From Drosophila persimilis (lineage: Eukaryota; Arthropoda; Insecta; Diptera; Drosophilidae), in contig NW_020825288.1 in NCBI RefSeq assembly GCF_003286085.1, positions 8,370,001 to 8,434,000 of the forward strand: a stretch of DNA of 64,000 nucleotides, in the 5' to 3' direction. Numbering within the stretch: position 1 is the stretch's first letter; each line of letters opens with the position of its first letter. A program made the position numbers and the translations under genes. The notes beneath the pieces were generated by a model. It made no database searches, had not been told where the DNA came from, and saw only the letters and a program-made list of their open reading frames with translations. Shown here piece by piece: positions 36,801-46,959 of this stretch.

Positions 36801-39800
36801 CATCGCCAGCCGCCGAATGACAGCTGAATAATGTTCGCCCCATAAGCAATTAACGCGCCTGCGAGGCCTTACACACGTACGTGTCTCGGGAGTCAAGGGG
36901 TATGTCTATGGGTGTGCGTATATCGGGCTGACTGGCGGTGTATCTGTGTGTATGCAAGCTTACAAATTGAGTCAATAATTTCGGTGGAGAGTGCGTGCCT
37001 CCAGCCCCCTTCGTTCTGGTGGCACTTTGTGCATAATAAATAAATGCCATGAAATACGCGACTTAACACGCACTGTACGGCAAAGTCGTGGCATGTCTCT
37101 GGGTGTCCCTCTCCACGTGCCCCATGCCCCATGCCCCATGACTTACTGTGTCTGTGCCTGTGCATGTGTGGGTAGCACCATATGACACCACCTTGACTCA
37201 TTAATTACGCACTGGCATTTTTATTTTCATTGCATACTTTTATGCAATTTATTATTACAGCAATGCGTGGAGCCCAAAGGAGGGCAAGAGGCACGAGAGG
37301 GCGCGCGAAAAAAGCTGAAATACAAATTGCCTTTTTTTACATACTTACTTATGTACACACACATACATGCATACACTTGTGACTTATTTCAAGAGGAAAG
37401 ACACACACTTATGGGGAGAGCGGGAAAGAGACAGGGAGAGAGAGAGAGAGACACTGTGGCGAGCAGGACAAGCCACAAATGAAATGTATTCGGGATTTTT
37501 GGGAAGCTCTCCATCTTCACTCCGGCCAAGAGCCGCCGCCTGATTGCCATTGTCCTTTGGGCATAGTGCGCAGCATAGTGCGTTTCATGTGTGTAATTCA
37601 AACATACATACATACATACATATATTGCAAATTTTAAGAATATTTTGAATAATTTGTTAAATAAATTGTAATATTAAAATGATAATACATTTTTATTACA
37701 AAATTGGAATACTTGCAATACCTGCTATAAATTTAATCATAAATAGTTGTACGCTTCTGTAACGCACTGTAGATCCATAAATAATCCATGCACAAGGGCA
37801 TTATTTTCCCTCTTTATCCGAATTGACATTTCAACTCGAAACTCCTTGCAGCAATATCCAGCAATATCCTTTAATCAAAGTGTAGCTAAACTTAATTTGG
37901 TCTGGAGCGGAATCTCCTTTAATCTTGGCCCTCAGATCGCAGAGTATTGCGGAGCCCTACCGAAAAGCCAAATAAATATTCACTTTTTACTTTACTTGTT
38001 GTTGTGGTTGCATTATCATTGTCGTGGTTGGTGGCGCTGGGGCATGCTGCATGCTGCTGCCGCTGCCGCTGCTGTGGGGCTACTGTGTGGTCGAATATTC
38101 CCCAAAGAATCTGACGCACTTATCGCAAATTACTTTGGCAGTTGCAGCACAGCCACAGCCACAGCGCTGCAGCGTTTCTCTTTTGTGTATAAATTTAACA
38201 ATTTACCCATACCCATACACACACGTGCGGGTACACACTGGGGACTGTAAATTACCATACACAGACACACACGCAGATACACAGATACACAGATACAGAC
38301 AGATACTTTGAGACTAAATGTGTTCAAAGAACGTGCAATGTCCAGGGGAAGAAGAACACGGGATTTGTGGAAAACTTTTATCCCAAACAACAACTGGCAA
38401 ACATGGCGTATGCATAATATTTCCTTTTGCCGCAGATGCATGTCCATGTTTCCCAGCTACAAACTTCATTAACAATCCCAGCAATGGAAATGGAAGCCAC
38501 CAGATGCCTCAGCATCGCAGCTTACTGGTGTGGCATTTGCAATGCCACCTCCACTTTCAGTTGCAGTTGCAATTGCAGTTGTCCCAATTAGCCGCGGACC
38601 TGCTTCACATATTTAAAGCCCACACTTTTGGCCCGAACTCTCGTCAATTAGCGTTTGTATTTCGTGTCGTTTAATGGCCATCCAGCTGTTGTTGTGACTG
38701 TAATAATTTATGGCTGACTCCGCGTTGGCTTCATAAGATGTTAACGCGCACTTAATGCCACTTAAAAATACGCATAAATCGCGAAGAGTGCCAGCCACGG
38801 AACGGGGCTGTGAGAGGAGTGGCAGTAACGGCAACTGTTACCCGACGGCCACTTGTCCACTTACATGGCTACTTACAACGCTGCTCAAGCATATGCATGC
38901 AGATGCAGATGACCATGTTTCACCCAGTCCCCAGTCCCCAGTCCACAGACTCCCGGTCCACCCATCAGGAAGAGCAGCAGCTGCAGCTGCAGAAAAACAA
39001 GGTCGAGCAGGGGACAATGCGGTACAAAAAAAAGAAACAACACAGAACCAACACCAAATAAATAACAGGAATGGAGGGAAAGATTTGGGCCCGAAGCAAC
39101 GGATACTCTTTGGAACTTTAAAAGGGTTTCCCGCACTTGAACAGATTCTATCTTTACAACTCTCTCTTCCTCATTTGAACTGTGCAAAGATTCTGCCAGA
39201 TATCTTTAGTGCTGAGAGAAGATAAACCCAACAGACGGGGAAATCTTTCGTTATTCCTGGTCAAATTATAATACCCTCTGAAAGTGTATAAAAACAGAAA
39301 AAATGAAAAAAAGGAACTGCAATAGCAATTGCAACAGCAACTGCGACTGCGGCACGCAATTAAGTGCATTTAATTAATTATTGTTGATAAAATAATATTT
39401 TTGCAATTTATTGTCCAAGCAGCAGTGGGATGTGGGGGTGGATCAGGCGCCTCGCCCTCCCCCTCTCAGTCCACGTTATTTATGCATATGTGAGCGCAAA
39501 TAAATAGCACAGACTGTGGCGCTGGATACCCGTTGCTGCGTTGACGTTATCAGAGAGCTGGCAGTAAAAGGCGGGGCCGCAGAGATATCGCTTCAGTGGC
39601 AGCAGCCAAGGCCTATCGCTAGGCCAAATCGCAAACCGCAATGGCAGCAGCGACAGTGCAACGGCAGCAACGGCATCAGTGCAAAAGCAGCGACAGAGAC
39701 TGCTGGCAGATCAATTCGAATAACAATAATTTCTTCCGGTCGAATGGCAACCAGCGGGGAGCAGACAGACAGACAGACAGGCAGAGAGACAGCGGCAGAG

Positions 39801-40095
39801 ATGCAGATATACGGCTGTATGTATCTGCAACTGCCATGGCATTTGTATCGGTGTGTCTGCTGCATTGTTTGCTGCATTTCAAACCGGATGCGCATAAGTA
39901 TACGAGGATTGACAGGATGTATGGGCCGTGCACTCATGCATTTTGGCTGCCGCCTCTGCCCGCCGTGGGCGTTCCATTATGAATCGCCGAACACGTGTCC
40001 ACACGCGGCTCTCCCACGCGTCCCACCCATTACTAATTTGCACTGTTTTTTTTCGCCAAGTTAATGAATTTCACATAATCGGAATTAATGTGGAA
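33838..40095. other. Six kb without a supported gene
   Basis: It holds CTGGCTCTGG-type repeats at 34046-34078, (GT)n near 35060 and 36412-36432, GA-rich DNA at 37425-37452, and CACAGATA repeats at 38262-38300. It also holds a short imperfect hairpin at 39271-39289 (see repeats). Long open frames at 39516-40064 start with CTG and are not credible. Confidence 0.45.
39271..39289. repeat. Short imperfect hairpin of the ATACCCT type
   Basis: ATACCCT and AGTGTAT arms, one mismatch, around CTGAA or so. Same family as 2285-2305. Confidence 0.5.
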
Positions 40096-40247
40096 TTTAT
40101 TTTCGTTGACATTGTGGCAGACAAAGAGAATCTCCGCCTACTGGAGGCAAGGCATCCAGACAGAATTTGAGTTCAAATGACAGATGGCCCCCGACCGACT
40201 TGATTCAACGAACTGCAAAACGATTTTTCTCGCTATCATCAAATATA

Positions 40248-40253
40248 TTTAAT
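40248..40253 (-). terminator. Candidate poly(A) signal of Mst98Cb
   Basis: ATTAAA on the - strand about 145 bases past the Mst98Cb stop; an AATAAA at 40096-40101 is a second option. Confidence 0.4.
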
Positions 40254-40395
40254 CAAATGCATTTCCGAAACAATGACAAATGTAAATTTCATCACGGGCT
40301 TGCAGTAATTTTCGAGACTCGGAAAACGAGCAGTGTTCTTGGGACGGAAGGTTCGACAGAAGATTCGACTCCACAAGGACCTGCACTTTTGTTGG

Positions 40396-41208
40396 TTAAC
40401 AAGGACCGCAAGGACCATATCCACAGGGTCCGGGTCCACAAGGTCCGCAAGGACCACAGGGTCCGCATCCTGGTCCACACGGCCCACACGGTCCACACGG
40501 CCCACATGGCCCACACGGCCCGCACGGCCCACACGGCCCGCATGGCCCACAGGGCCCACAGGGCCCACAGGGTCCACAGGGCCCGCAAGGACCACAGCGG
40601 CCTTCGGCCACGGGATACTGGTTGGTGGAGAAGCACGGCAAGGGGCAGCAGCCTCCGCCCGGGGCACAGGGCCCAATGGGGCACGGCGGACAGGCGGCAC
40701 TCGGCTTGTAGTTGATGGGTCCGTTCGGGTAGCAGCAGTACTCCCTCGGAGGAGGGATGTCGATCGTCTGCGGCTTCGGCTGGCAAAGGATCGACTGGCA
40801 GACCTCCCTCGGCTCGCAGACCCGCTTCGGGTAGCAGACGACGTACGGGTCCGGTATCATCGACGGGTAGTAGATGACGCGTGGCTCCCGCACCATCTGG
40901 GAGACCCAAATCAGCTTCGGCACCTTGATGACGCGCGTGGCATCCACCACTTTTGGGATTGTGATCTGCCGGCATCGGTTAACGACCATCGGTTCGGGCA
41001 CGATCTTCTCGGTGAAAACTACCCGCTTCTTGCAGATCATGCGAGGTGGCTGCTGCACGGTGATGCACTTGGGGAAGGGGGGTGGAATGCGCGGGGCACA
41101 TTGCGGCAAGGCTTCCAGTTGTGCGGAGTTGTAGCACTTGGGCGAGCACTCGAAGGGCCCACAGCAGGGGTCGCAGGGTCCACATCCCGGTCCGCATGGA
41201 GAACACAT
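40396..41208 (-). CDS. Mst98Cb: Mst98Cb-like sperm-tail protein, Cys-Gly-Pro repeats
   Basis: The protein has 270 residues in one exon. The N-terminal 200 or so residues begin [18 protein letters not shown] and continue with a Cys-poorer, Pro/Val-rich body ([39 protein letters not shown]). After EGRCGP comes a run of about a dozen CGP triplets, and the protein ends [11 protein letters not shown]. This is the Mst(3)CGP family, structural proteins of the sperm tail that lie along the axoneme and are stabilised by disulfides. The mRNAs are made in spermatocytes and held untranslated until elongation. Length and tandem order suggest Mst98Cb, the shorter of the D. melanogaster pair; that naming is inference. 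Its first 608 coding bases show no difference from the neighbour upstream at 42769-43800, while 5' UTR and flanks differ. Confidence 0.9.
   Translation of the reverse strand: MCSPCGPGCGPCDPCCGPFECSPKCYNSAQLEALPQCAPRIPPPFPKCITVQQPPRMICKKRVVFTEKIVPEPMVVNRCRQITIPKVVDATRVIKVPKLIWVSQMVREPRVIYYPSMIPDPYVVCYPKRVCEPREVCQSILCQPKPQTIDIPPPREYCCYPNGPINYKPSAACPPCPIGPCAPGGGCCPLPCFSTNQYPVAEGRCGPCGPCGPCGPCGPCGPCGPCGPCGPCGPCGPCGPCGPCGPGCGPCGPCGPCGPGPCGYGPCGPC
40430..40600 (-). repeat. 9-bp coding repeat (Cys-Gly-Pro codons)
   Basis: The run consists of nine-base units encoding Cys-Gly-Pro, with third-base variation (GGC/GGT/GGA, CCC/CCT, TGT/TGC). It is prone to length change by slippage or unequal exchange. 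The equivalent part of the neighbour at 42769-43191 is longer and more varied. Confidence 0.9.
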
Positions 41209-41296
41209 TTTGTTTGTCGAAAATTGGAAACGATATCAAAGCGAGAAAAACTAATCTTTTTTTTTGTATGTTTTTAAGCAGCTAAATTTTTTACTA

Positions 41297-41308
41297 AAAT
41301 TTAGATCT
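41297..41308 (-). promoter_or_regulatory. Translational control element of Mst98Cb
   Basis: AGATCTAAATTT on the - strand matches 10 of 12 bases of the Mst(3)CGP element ACATCAAAATTT. Counted from the initiator TCATTT (A at 41335) it occupies +28 to +39, the position known to matter for this element, which keeps the mRNA silent until spermatid elongation. The match in position makes chance unlikely. Confidence 0.7.
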
Positions 41309-41331
41309 TTGTCGGAGCGAAACTGAAATCG

Positions 41332-41337
41332 AAATGA
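41332..41337 (-). promoter_or_regulatory. Initiator / transcription start of Mst98Cb
   Basis: TCATTT on the - strand fits the fly initiator TCAKTY, with A(+1) at 41335. There is no TATA box, as usual for this family. A second initiator-like TCAGTT sits at 41321-41326, but it would put the control element at +17. The 5' UTR would be 127 nt. Confidence 0.55.
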
Positions 41338-42708
41338 GATCTGGCTATAGCTCGAACAGTAACATGTGATTGGGATGGTAAAGCCTTCTTGATTCGAAAC
41401 AAAAAGACTACCAGTGTACTCTAAAACTCGGGTTAGAAAAATGTTTTGCCTTTAAAAATTGTCATATATTTTGATGATCAATGTGGCCAGGAGTTCATGC
41501 TCTATAGTTATATCTTGTGAAAAGGCAACATTTTTAATGAAAGCAGGAGGACGAGGAGGGTCTATTTAGCTATTTGAGCAGCGTAGTTTCCGATCTATTT
41601 ATTGGATAGATCTATGGCTGTTTAGTTTGGGATATTTATTGTGGTAGAATATTAGCGAAGGGTGTGCGATGAGTAAGTTGATCGATTCAAGACGGGGTCG
41701 GTTCAAGACTGTGTCAGATTGTACGTCTACGTAGGCTCGTGCCATGTGGATGACAATGTGATACAGTAGACAGTGCAATTGATGAAAAATAATGGTGCTT
41801 TACCCTCCTGTTGCACCACTAGCTGTAAATTATGGATTATGGCAAAAATTTTTTTGCTGGGTAACCCAATATACATTTTTGCGTCCTTGATATCCCACCA
41901 TCATGCTTTTTTCTCCAGTGTAATGAATATAATTAGTACCGGCTATAATTAAATTAATAAATTATAATATCCCTATAATCGTAATTCACTATTTGATCCA
42001 ATTTGTCTTTGTTCGGAGCAGCAGTGTCCAATAGCTCTTAAGATATTTCCTATAATCTCTTCTTATAAAGTCTATTCTATCCGAATTCTCCTAAATTTTG
42101 CACTATTGGGCTAATTATAATTACACGTGTAAAAGTCTTACTGCTTATATTGCATGGCTTCGTGATTTTCGTACTCTCAGCCCAAATAATAGTCGAGCGG
42201 GTAGCATCGCATGCCAGTTGGAATTGTCGTCGAGGGCGCATCACACTATTCGTATTTAATTAGCCGTTAAAGCCCTCTTACTTTGAACATTATAGACCTC
42301 AATTCAAATCTAACAGCGGTGAAATCTTATTCGTAAATGGTGAGCAGCTTCCAATTTTTCTTGAGCCTGCCCTGCCTGTCCATCGACGTCGCTTGCGAAC
42401 GGGCAAATGCATTCGATTGTTTTTCCTGTATTTATCGGTATCGATATCTTGCCGTCGTTCAAAAACAGGAATGATTTCTTATCGTTTCCACTTATCGTAA
42501 ACGAGTGTCTCGTCTGAGTGGTGGGCTTTATGAGTTATGAAAAATAGTAGGCGGTGAATATTCCGCTAAAAGGTTTTTTTTTTTATTTTACAGCCCTTGC
42601 GTTTTGAAGCAGTTTTTGACAATGCAAATATACTGTAGACTTGGAAAATGTTGTAGCAGGACTCCCCAAACGGTTGCAGTCATCAGTTTGAGAGCCATGT
42701 TGAGCCGA
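41338..42708. other. Spacer between the two Mst98C genes
   Basis: About 1.4 kb, AT-rich on the left side. It holds a perfect TATCGATA at 42439-42446 and a small + strand frame from 42338 (45 codons, start ATGGTGAGC, which also reads as a splice donor right after ATG). No supported gene was found. Confidence 0.4.
42439..42446. promoter_or_regulatory. DRE-type motif TATCGATA
   Basis: A perfect palindromic DREF site, typical of housekeeping promoters and of insulator-like sites in flies. No gene with a clear start lies next to it, so its role here is open. Confidence 0.35.
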
Positions 42709-42768
42709 TTAACAAGGACCACAGGGCACTCCAGGGCGACAACGTGTACTCCAGGGTTCTTTGGCGGC

Positions 42769-43800
42769 TTAGCATGGACCGCAAGGACCGCAGGGCACTT
42801 GGGGACCGCACGGTCCGACCGGTCCACAATGTGTGTTCCAAGGAGTGGGGGAGCACGGGTAGCAGGGTCCACACTCGGGGGATTCGTAAGGACATGGCGG
42901 CGAGCAGGGTCCACAAGGACCGCATGGTCCACAGGGGCCGTTCAGACCACAGCCGCCCGTTCCGCAAGGACCACAGGGAGCCGGTATGAAGGGTCCCGAA
43001 GGCATGGTCAGACCGCAGGGTCCGCAATTCGGAACAGCGCATGGACCGCAGGGACCACAACGTGGCCCACACGGTCCGCAGCCCGGACCACACGGCCCAC
43101 ATGCTCCTGGGCCACAGGGTCCGCAACCACGAGGACCACACGGTCCGCAGGGTCCACATCCTGGTCCACAGGGCCCGCAAGGACCACAGCGACCTTCGGC
43201 CACGGGATACTGGTTGGTGGAGAAGCACGGCAAGGGGCAGCAGCCTCCGCCCGGGGCACAGGGCCCAATGGGGCACGGCGGACAGGCGGCACTCGGCTTG
43301 TAGTTGATGGGTCCGTTCGGGTAGCAGCAGTACTCCCTCGGAGGAGGGATGTCGATCGTCTGCGGCTTCGGCTGGCAAAGGATCGACTGGCAGACCTCCC
43401 TCGGCTCGCAGACCCGCTTCGGGTAGCAGACGACGTACGGGTCCGGTATCATCGACGGGTAGTAGATGACGCGTGGCTCCCGCACCATCTGGGAGACCCA
43501 AATCAGCTTCGGCACCTTGATGACGCGCGTGGCATCCACCACTTTTGGGATTGTGATCTGCCGGCATCGGTTAACGACCATCGGTTCGGGCACGATCTTC
43601 TCGGTGAAAACTACCCGCTTCTTGCAGATCATGCGAGGTGGCTGCTGCACGGTGATGCACTTGGGGAAGGGGGGTGGAATGCGCGGGGCACATTGCGGCA
43701 AGGCTTCCAGTTGTGCGGAGTTGTAGCACTTGGGCGAGCACTCGAAGGGCCCACAGCAGGGGTCGCAGGGTCCACATCCCGGTCCGCATGGAGAACACAT
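42769..43800 (-). CDS. Mst98Ca: Mst98Ca-like sperm-tail protein, Cys-Gly-Pro repeats
   Basis: The protein has 343 residues in one exon. The first 205 or so residues equal those of the neighbour at 40396-41208, and the DNA of the first 608 coding bases shows no difference. The repeat part is longer and more mixed: CGP triplets are broken by [10 protein letters not shown] and NCGP variants, a Pro-rich piece ([16 protein letters not shown]), and then [20 protein letters not shown]. It ends CGPC. This is a member of the Mst(3)CGP sperm-tail family. The first stop is TAA at 42769-42771. The frame behind it stays open for 19 codons and ends VPCGPC plus a second TAA at 42709-42711, which copies the family C-terminus. 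Naming as Mst98Ca rests on length and tandem order. Confidence 0.9.
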   Translation of the reverse strand: MCSPCGPGCGPCDPCCGPFECSPKCYNSAQLEALPQCAPRIPPPFPKCITVQQPPRMICKKRVVFTEKIVPEPMVVNRCRQITIPKVVDATRVIKVPKLIWVSQMVREPRVIYYPSMIPDPYVVCYPKRVCEPREVCQSILCQPKPQTIDIPPPREYCCYPNGPINYKPSAACPPCPIGPCAPGGGCCPLPCFSTNQYPVAEGRCGPCGPCGPGCGPCGPCGPRGCGPCGPGACGPCGPGCGPCGPRCGPCGPCAVPNCGPCGLTMPSGPFIPAPCGPCGTGGCGLNGPCGPCGPCGPCSPPCPYESPECGPCYPCSPTPWNTHCGPVGPCGPQVPCGPCGPC

Positions 43801-43909
43801 TTTATTGAATTAAAAAGGGCCGAAATAAATTTCAAAAGAGAAAATAATTTGTATCAAAAAAGGTTTTTCGACAATTTTTTTTTTGAGAAAATTTTATAGA
43901 TAATTTTTC

Positions 43910-43921
43910 ACAATTTGGAGT
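43910..43921 (-). promoter_or_regulatory. Degenerate translational control element of Mst98Ca
   Basis: At +28 to +39 from the initiator TCATTC (A at 43948) the sequence is ACTCCAAATTGT, 8 of 12 bases like the family element. The leader next to it (GCTCCGAC) is shared with the neighbour. The match alone would be weak; the position supports it. Confidence 0.4.
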
Positions 43922-43944
43922 TGGTCGGAGCGAGACTAAAAACT

Positions 43945-43950
43945 GAATGA
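43945..43950 (-). promoter_or_regulatory. Initiator / transcription start of Mst98Ca
   Basis: TCATTC fits TCAKTY, with A(+1) at 43948. It aligns with the initiator of Mst98Cb (shared CTCATT and, 20 bases on, GCTCCGAC). The 5' UTR would be 148 nt. Confidence 0.5.
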
Positions 43951-46298
43951 GGTCAAACTGAGACTACAACAGCTTGGAGATCAAAAAAATACACTACGCC
44001 GACTGGGATTCGTATTTTTTTGCAATCCCAAACAGGCCTAAACCGAAAGTTTCGGCGCGGAGAGGCAAGCCATGATCCAGTTCAGTTGGTTCAGCTGATG
44101 AGATAAGTAGGCCCATATTCGTATGTCCATTTGCAAACATATCTTTAATAAAGTTTGGTTAAATGACCCTCGATCGTGGACAATTTGAACGGGGGAAAAA
44201 ATGGCATCGGTGACTCTTGAATGAAATGCATTTCCATAAACGAATTTTATCTCCACATGAGGTATGCGGGCCATGCCAATCTCTGTGTATTTATTTCAGC
44301 AATATGGCATCTGCCGCTGAGTGGGTTTAAGCCTTTAATATGCTAGCGCCTTTATGCAGGCAGTTTCAATTTTTTTTCCAGTTTTCCACCAATCCCAAAA
44401 AACTACCTTGGAAAAAACTACAACCGAATTACAGAAAAACGCCAGAAAACACTCTACGGCCGATGCTGATGCTGGCCTATTGGATATATATGTATGTATA
44501 TGCATATCTCTTTTTTTGCTGGGCCCTGGCGGGACATGTCAGCAGGGAAAAAGCGTTTGGTCGGTGTGTGACGGCTGCAAAGCTTTATTGTATGGGGGCG
44601 GAGGCGGTGCAATCAGCGCTTTGTGCACGCCACCACCATGGCGACACACTGAACAATTGGGCAAAAAAATTCGGAAAAAATATAACAAAGAATTTGGTCA
44701 CGCCAGAGCATCGATGTTGACAAAAGCTTTTACAGGGGATTTCAGGTAAATTCTAAAATATTTTCTTCATTTTTAAATGGATCACAAAAGGACGGTCGGT
44801 GGTCCGTTCACCAAGTGGAAGTCACACATAACATTTTTAAAATATAGAAAAAATTCAATTTTTAAACCATTTAAGCTTTCAATTATTGCTAGTTTAAGTC
44901 AAAGATTTAATTTAAAGAGAGCTGTATCTCTGCTCTCTCCAATTTCTTTTGAGTGGATCTAATAAAAGTTCTTTATCTTTAGGTTGGAATGAATTTAGGG
45001 AATATTTATTTATTGGGTTGCTGGGAATTATGTGTAACATTTTTTGTAGTTAAGCGTTTATTCAATCGATTTGGTCTCGGTCTCTAGGCATTTGCATAGA
45101 TTTCTTGGCCTGTAATAACAACCGCATGGCTTAGGGCCACAATTATGCAAGAAAAACATCAACTTCTTTGGGTGTCCAGGACGACGCTTATCGAGGAGCG
45201 ACGGTCCCAGCAGCATTGGCTGTTTCTGTCTCCTCCGGCCAAAGACAAAGCGCCTGCTAATCCCACCATTTGCACAGCGACCCGAAAACCCTGTCTAATC
45301 ACAGTCATGCCACTCGGCATCACCGTGCCTGTGCCCCACGCTTCCCCCCTCGAAAATTGTCAGCTAATAACGCAAACAATAGGAGGCAACAGTCCGAAGA
45401 AATGGCGCAAATTTGGCATAATTATGAGTGCCGCCTGAAGTGGTGTGTGGAGACTTGTCGAGATACTCTCCGGCTAAGGCGGCGCAATTAGCGGACTTAG
45501 TTTTGGGGCCGAGATAGAGCGAGAAAACAGAGGCGGCCCATAAATTGGGTGGGCCGTAAGAAGGCCTGCCGGCACACAGATAGAGCAGCAAGTGTCAGTT
45601 GTCAGATGGTGGGGTGTCCTTTGTTGGAGGCCTGGGCCGGGATGCCTATGTGCTTATGCGTGCGGTTGGTCGGATTTCCTTCCGCTTGATGTCGCAGGCT
45701 CGGGCATATTTCTTTAATGAATTTAATCGCGCGTAATAAACCGTCGCAGGCTCTTGCACAGACTGGTCCTCGTCCTGATTCTGGTTCTGTTGCGTCCTGG
45801 TCCTTGGTCGCTTATGTTGTTTGCCAGCAGTCTTTGTGGTCGTTTGACGTTGATAAGTATTCTGATTTATTGACAAGCGAACAGAGAGTCTCTCTGCTCG
45901 ACTGTGTGTGTGGGTATTGCGGCTGCATTTATTTAAATTTATATATATATTTATTTATGGGCTCCCCGACACAAACAAATGCACACACGACACGACAGTC
46001 AGATGGACAGGAAAATGGATCGTTATGCCATGCGCCGAGTGCGTGCTTTAAGCACACTTTTCGGCTTTGGCTCTGGCTCTGGGCGTTTTTTATGCATTTG
46101 CTTCGCTGCATTTCCGTTTGATTTCAATAATTTCAACTTCCGACACAAACCGGAAATGACAAATAAAATGCACCGCCATTGAAATGCACTGCGAAAAAAG
46201 AGAGCGCTCTTTCTGGCCTTTGCATTTGCATATCAATTGAATTTAAGTCTGCTGCTCTTCTATTTACTTTACAGTGTTGTTGTTTTTACAGTCATTGA
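43951..46298. other. Intergenic stretch, no supported gene
   Basis: The open frames at 44340-44749 and 44777-44962 lack protein character. The latter runs into TAATAAA and is 61 codons long. Nothing else is recognised. Confidence 0.4.
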
Positions 46299-46583
46299 AT
46301 GAGTATTATTTTACGATATTATTTTATACACTTGATGTGTTTCGAGAGACGAAGCAGAGACAGGGTCTTAATGGGGTTTTCCAGTGGGTTTTTTAGAATT
46401 GTTCAAAATTACGAAGATCTGGAAATACATACCAAAACCATTCCCCTAAATACTTATAGTAGACCCCGAGAGCCAGAACTATCGTCTTATCAAAGACAAT
46501 ATAATCGTACGATGAATAACGCCCTGGCTTTTGGTCTGAGCCCTGTAGTCCTTGGAGTCTTGTTTTGCTCCTTAAGCTCTTAA
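46299..46583 (+). CDS. Possible small protein of 94 aa, unrecognised
   Basis: The frame starts at ATGAGT. A later start at Met13 (MCFERRSRDRV) is as likely. The middle is polar (EIHTKTIPLNTYSRPREPEL, then SSYQRQYNRTMNNA), and the C-terminus is one hydrophobic segment (LAFGLSPVVLGVLFCSLSS), which could be a tail anchor. The DNA just after the stop contains another frame with a membrane-like piece (ISLVTFGMCACMGLIASCG, to about 46799), but I find no good donor that would splice the two together in frame. Coding status is uncertain. Confidence 0.3.
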   Translation: MSIILRYYFIHLMCFERRSRDRVLMGFSSGFFRIVQNYEDLEIHTKTIPLNTYSRPREPELSSYQRQYNRTMNNALAFGLSPVVLGVLFCSLSS

Positions 46584-46928
46584 GTGAAGATCAGTAAATA
46601 TTCTTTTTTGTCAACTTATAATATTCTTAATTATATCTACTTATGGCGCATCTGTTCCTTGGTTTTCTTCTCGGTTAATCTCGACTGCTGCAATCACAAG
46701 GCTTGGATTTCGCTTGTGACATTTGGCATGTGCGCCTGTATGGGTTTAATTGCCTCATGTGGCATCATCTCGGATGCCATGGCTCGAAAAATCGCATAAA
46801 TAACGTGATTTTCGTGAAGCTTCTTTGCCCAAATGCATGCCAGGATCAGGACGAAGCCTCGCGAGGCTTGCACAATTATTTTTTGTTCGTCTTTCTTTTT
46901 TCGAGGCAGTAAATATGCAGTCACAAAT

Positions 46929-46959
<31 letters not shown>

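Noticed and set aside
39516-40064. Open frame of 182 codons on the + strand
   Set aside because: It starts with CTG, and its content comes from CAGCAG and CAGACAGA repeats.
42604-43899. Long + strand frame (431 codons), and other long frames across the Mst98C genes
   Set aside because: They lie antisense to the CGP coding repeats, where a nine-base repeat keeps several frames open. The - strand frames match a known family.
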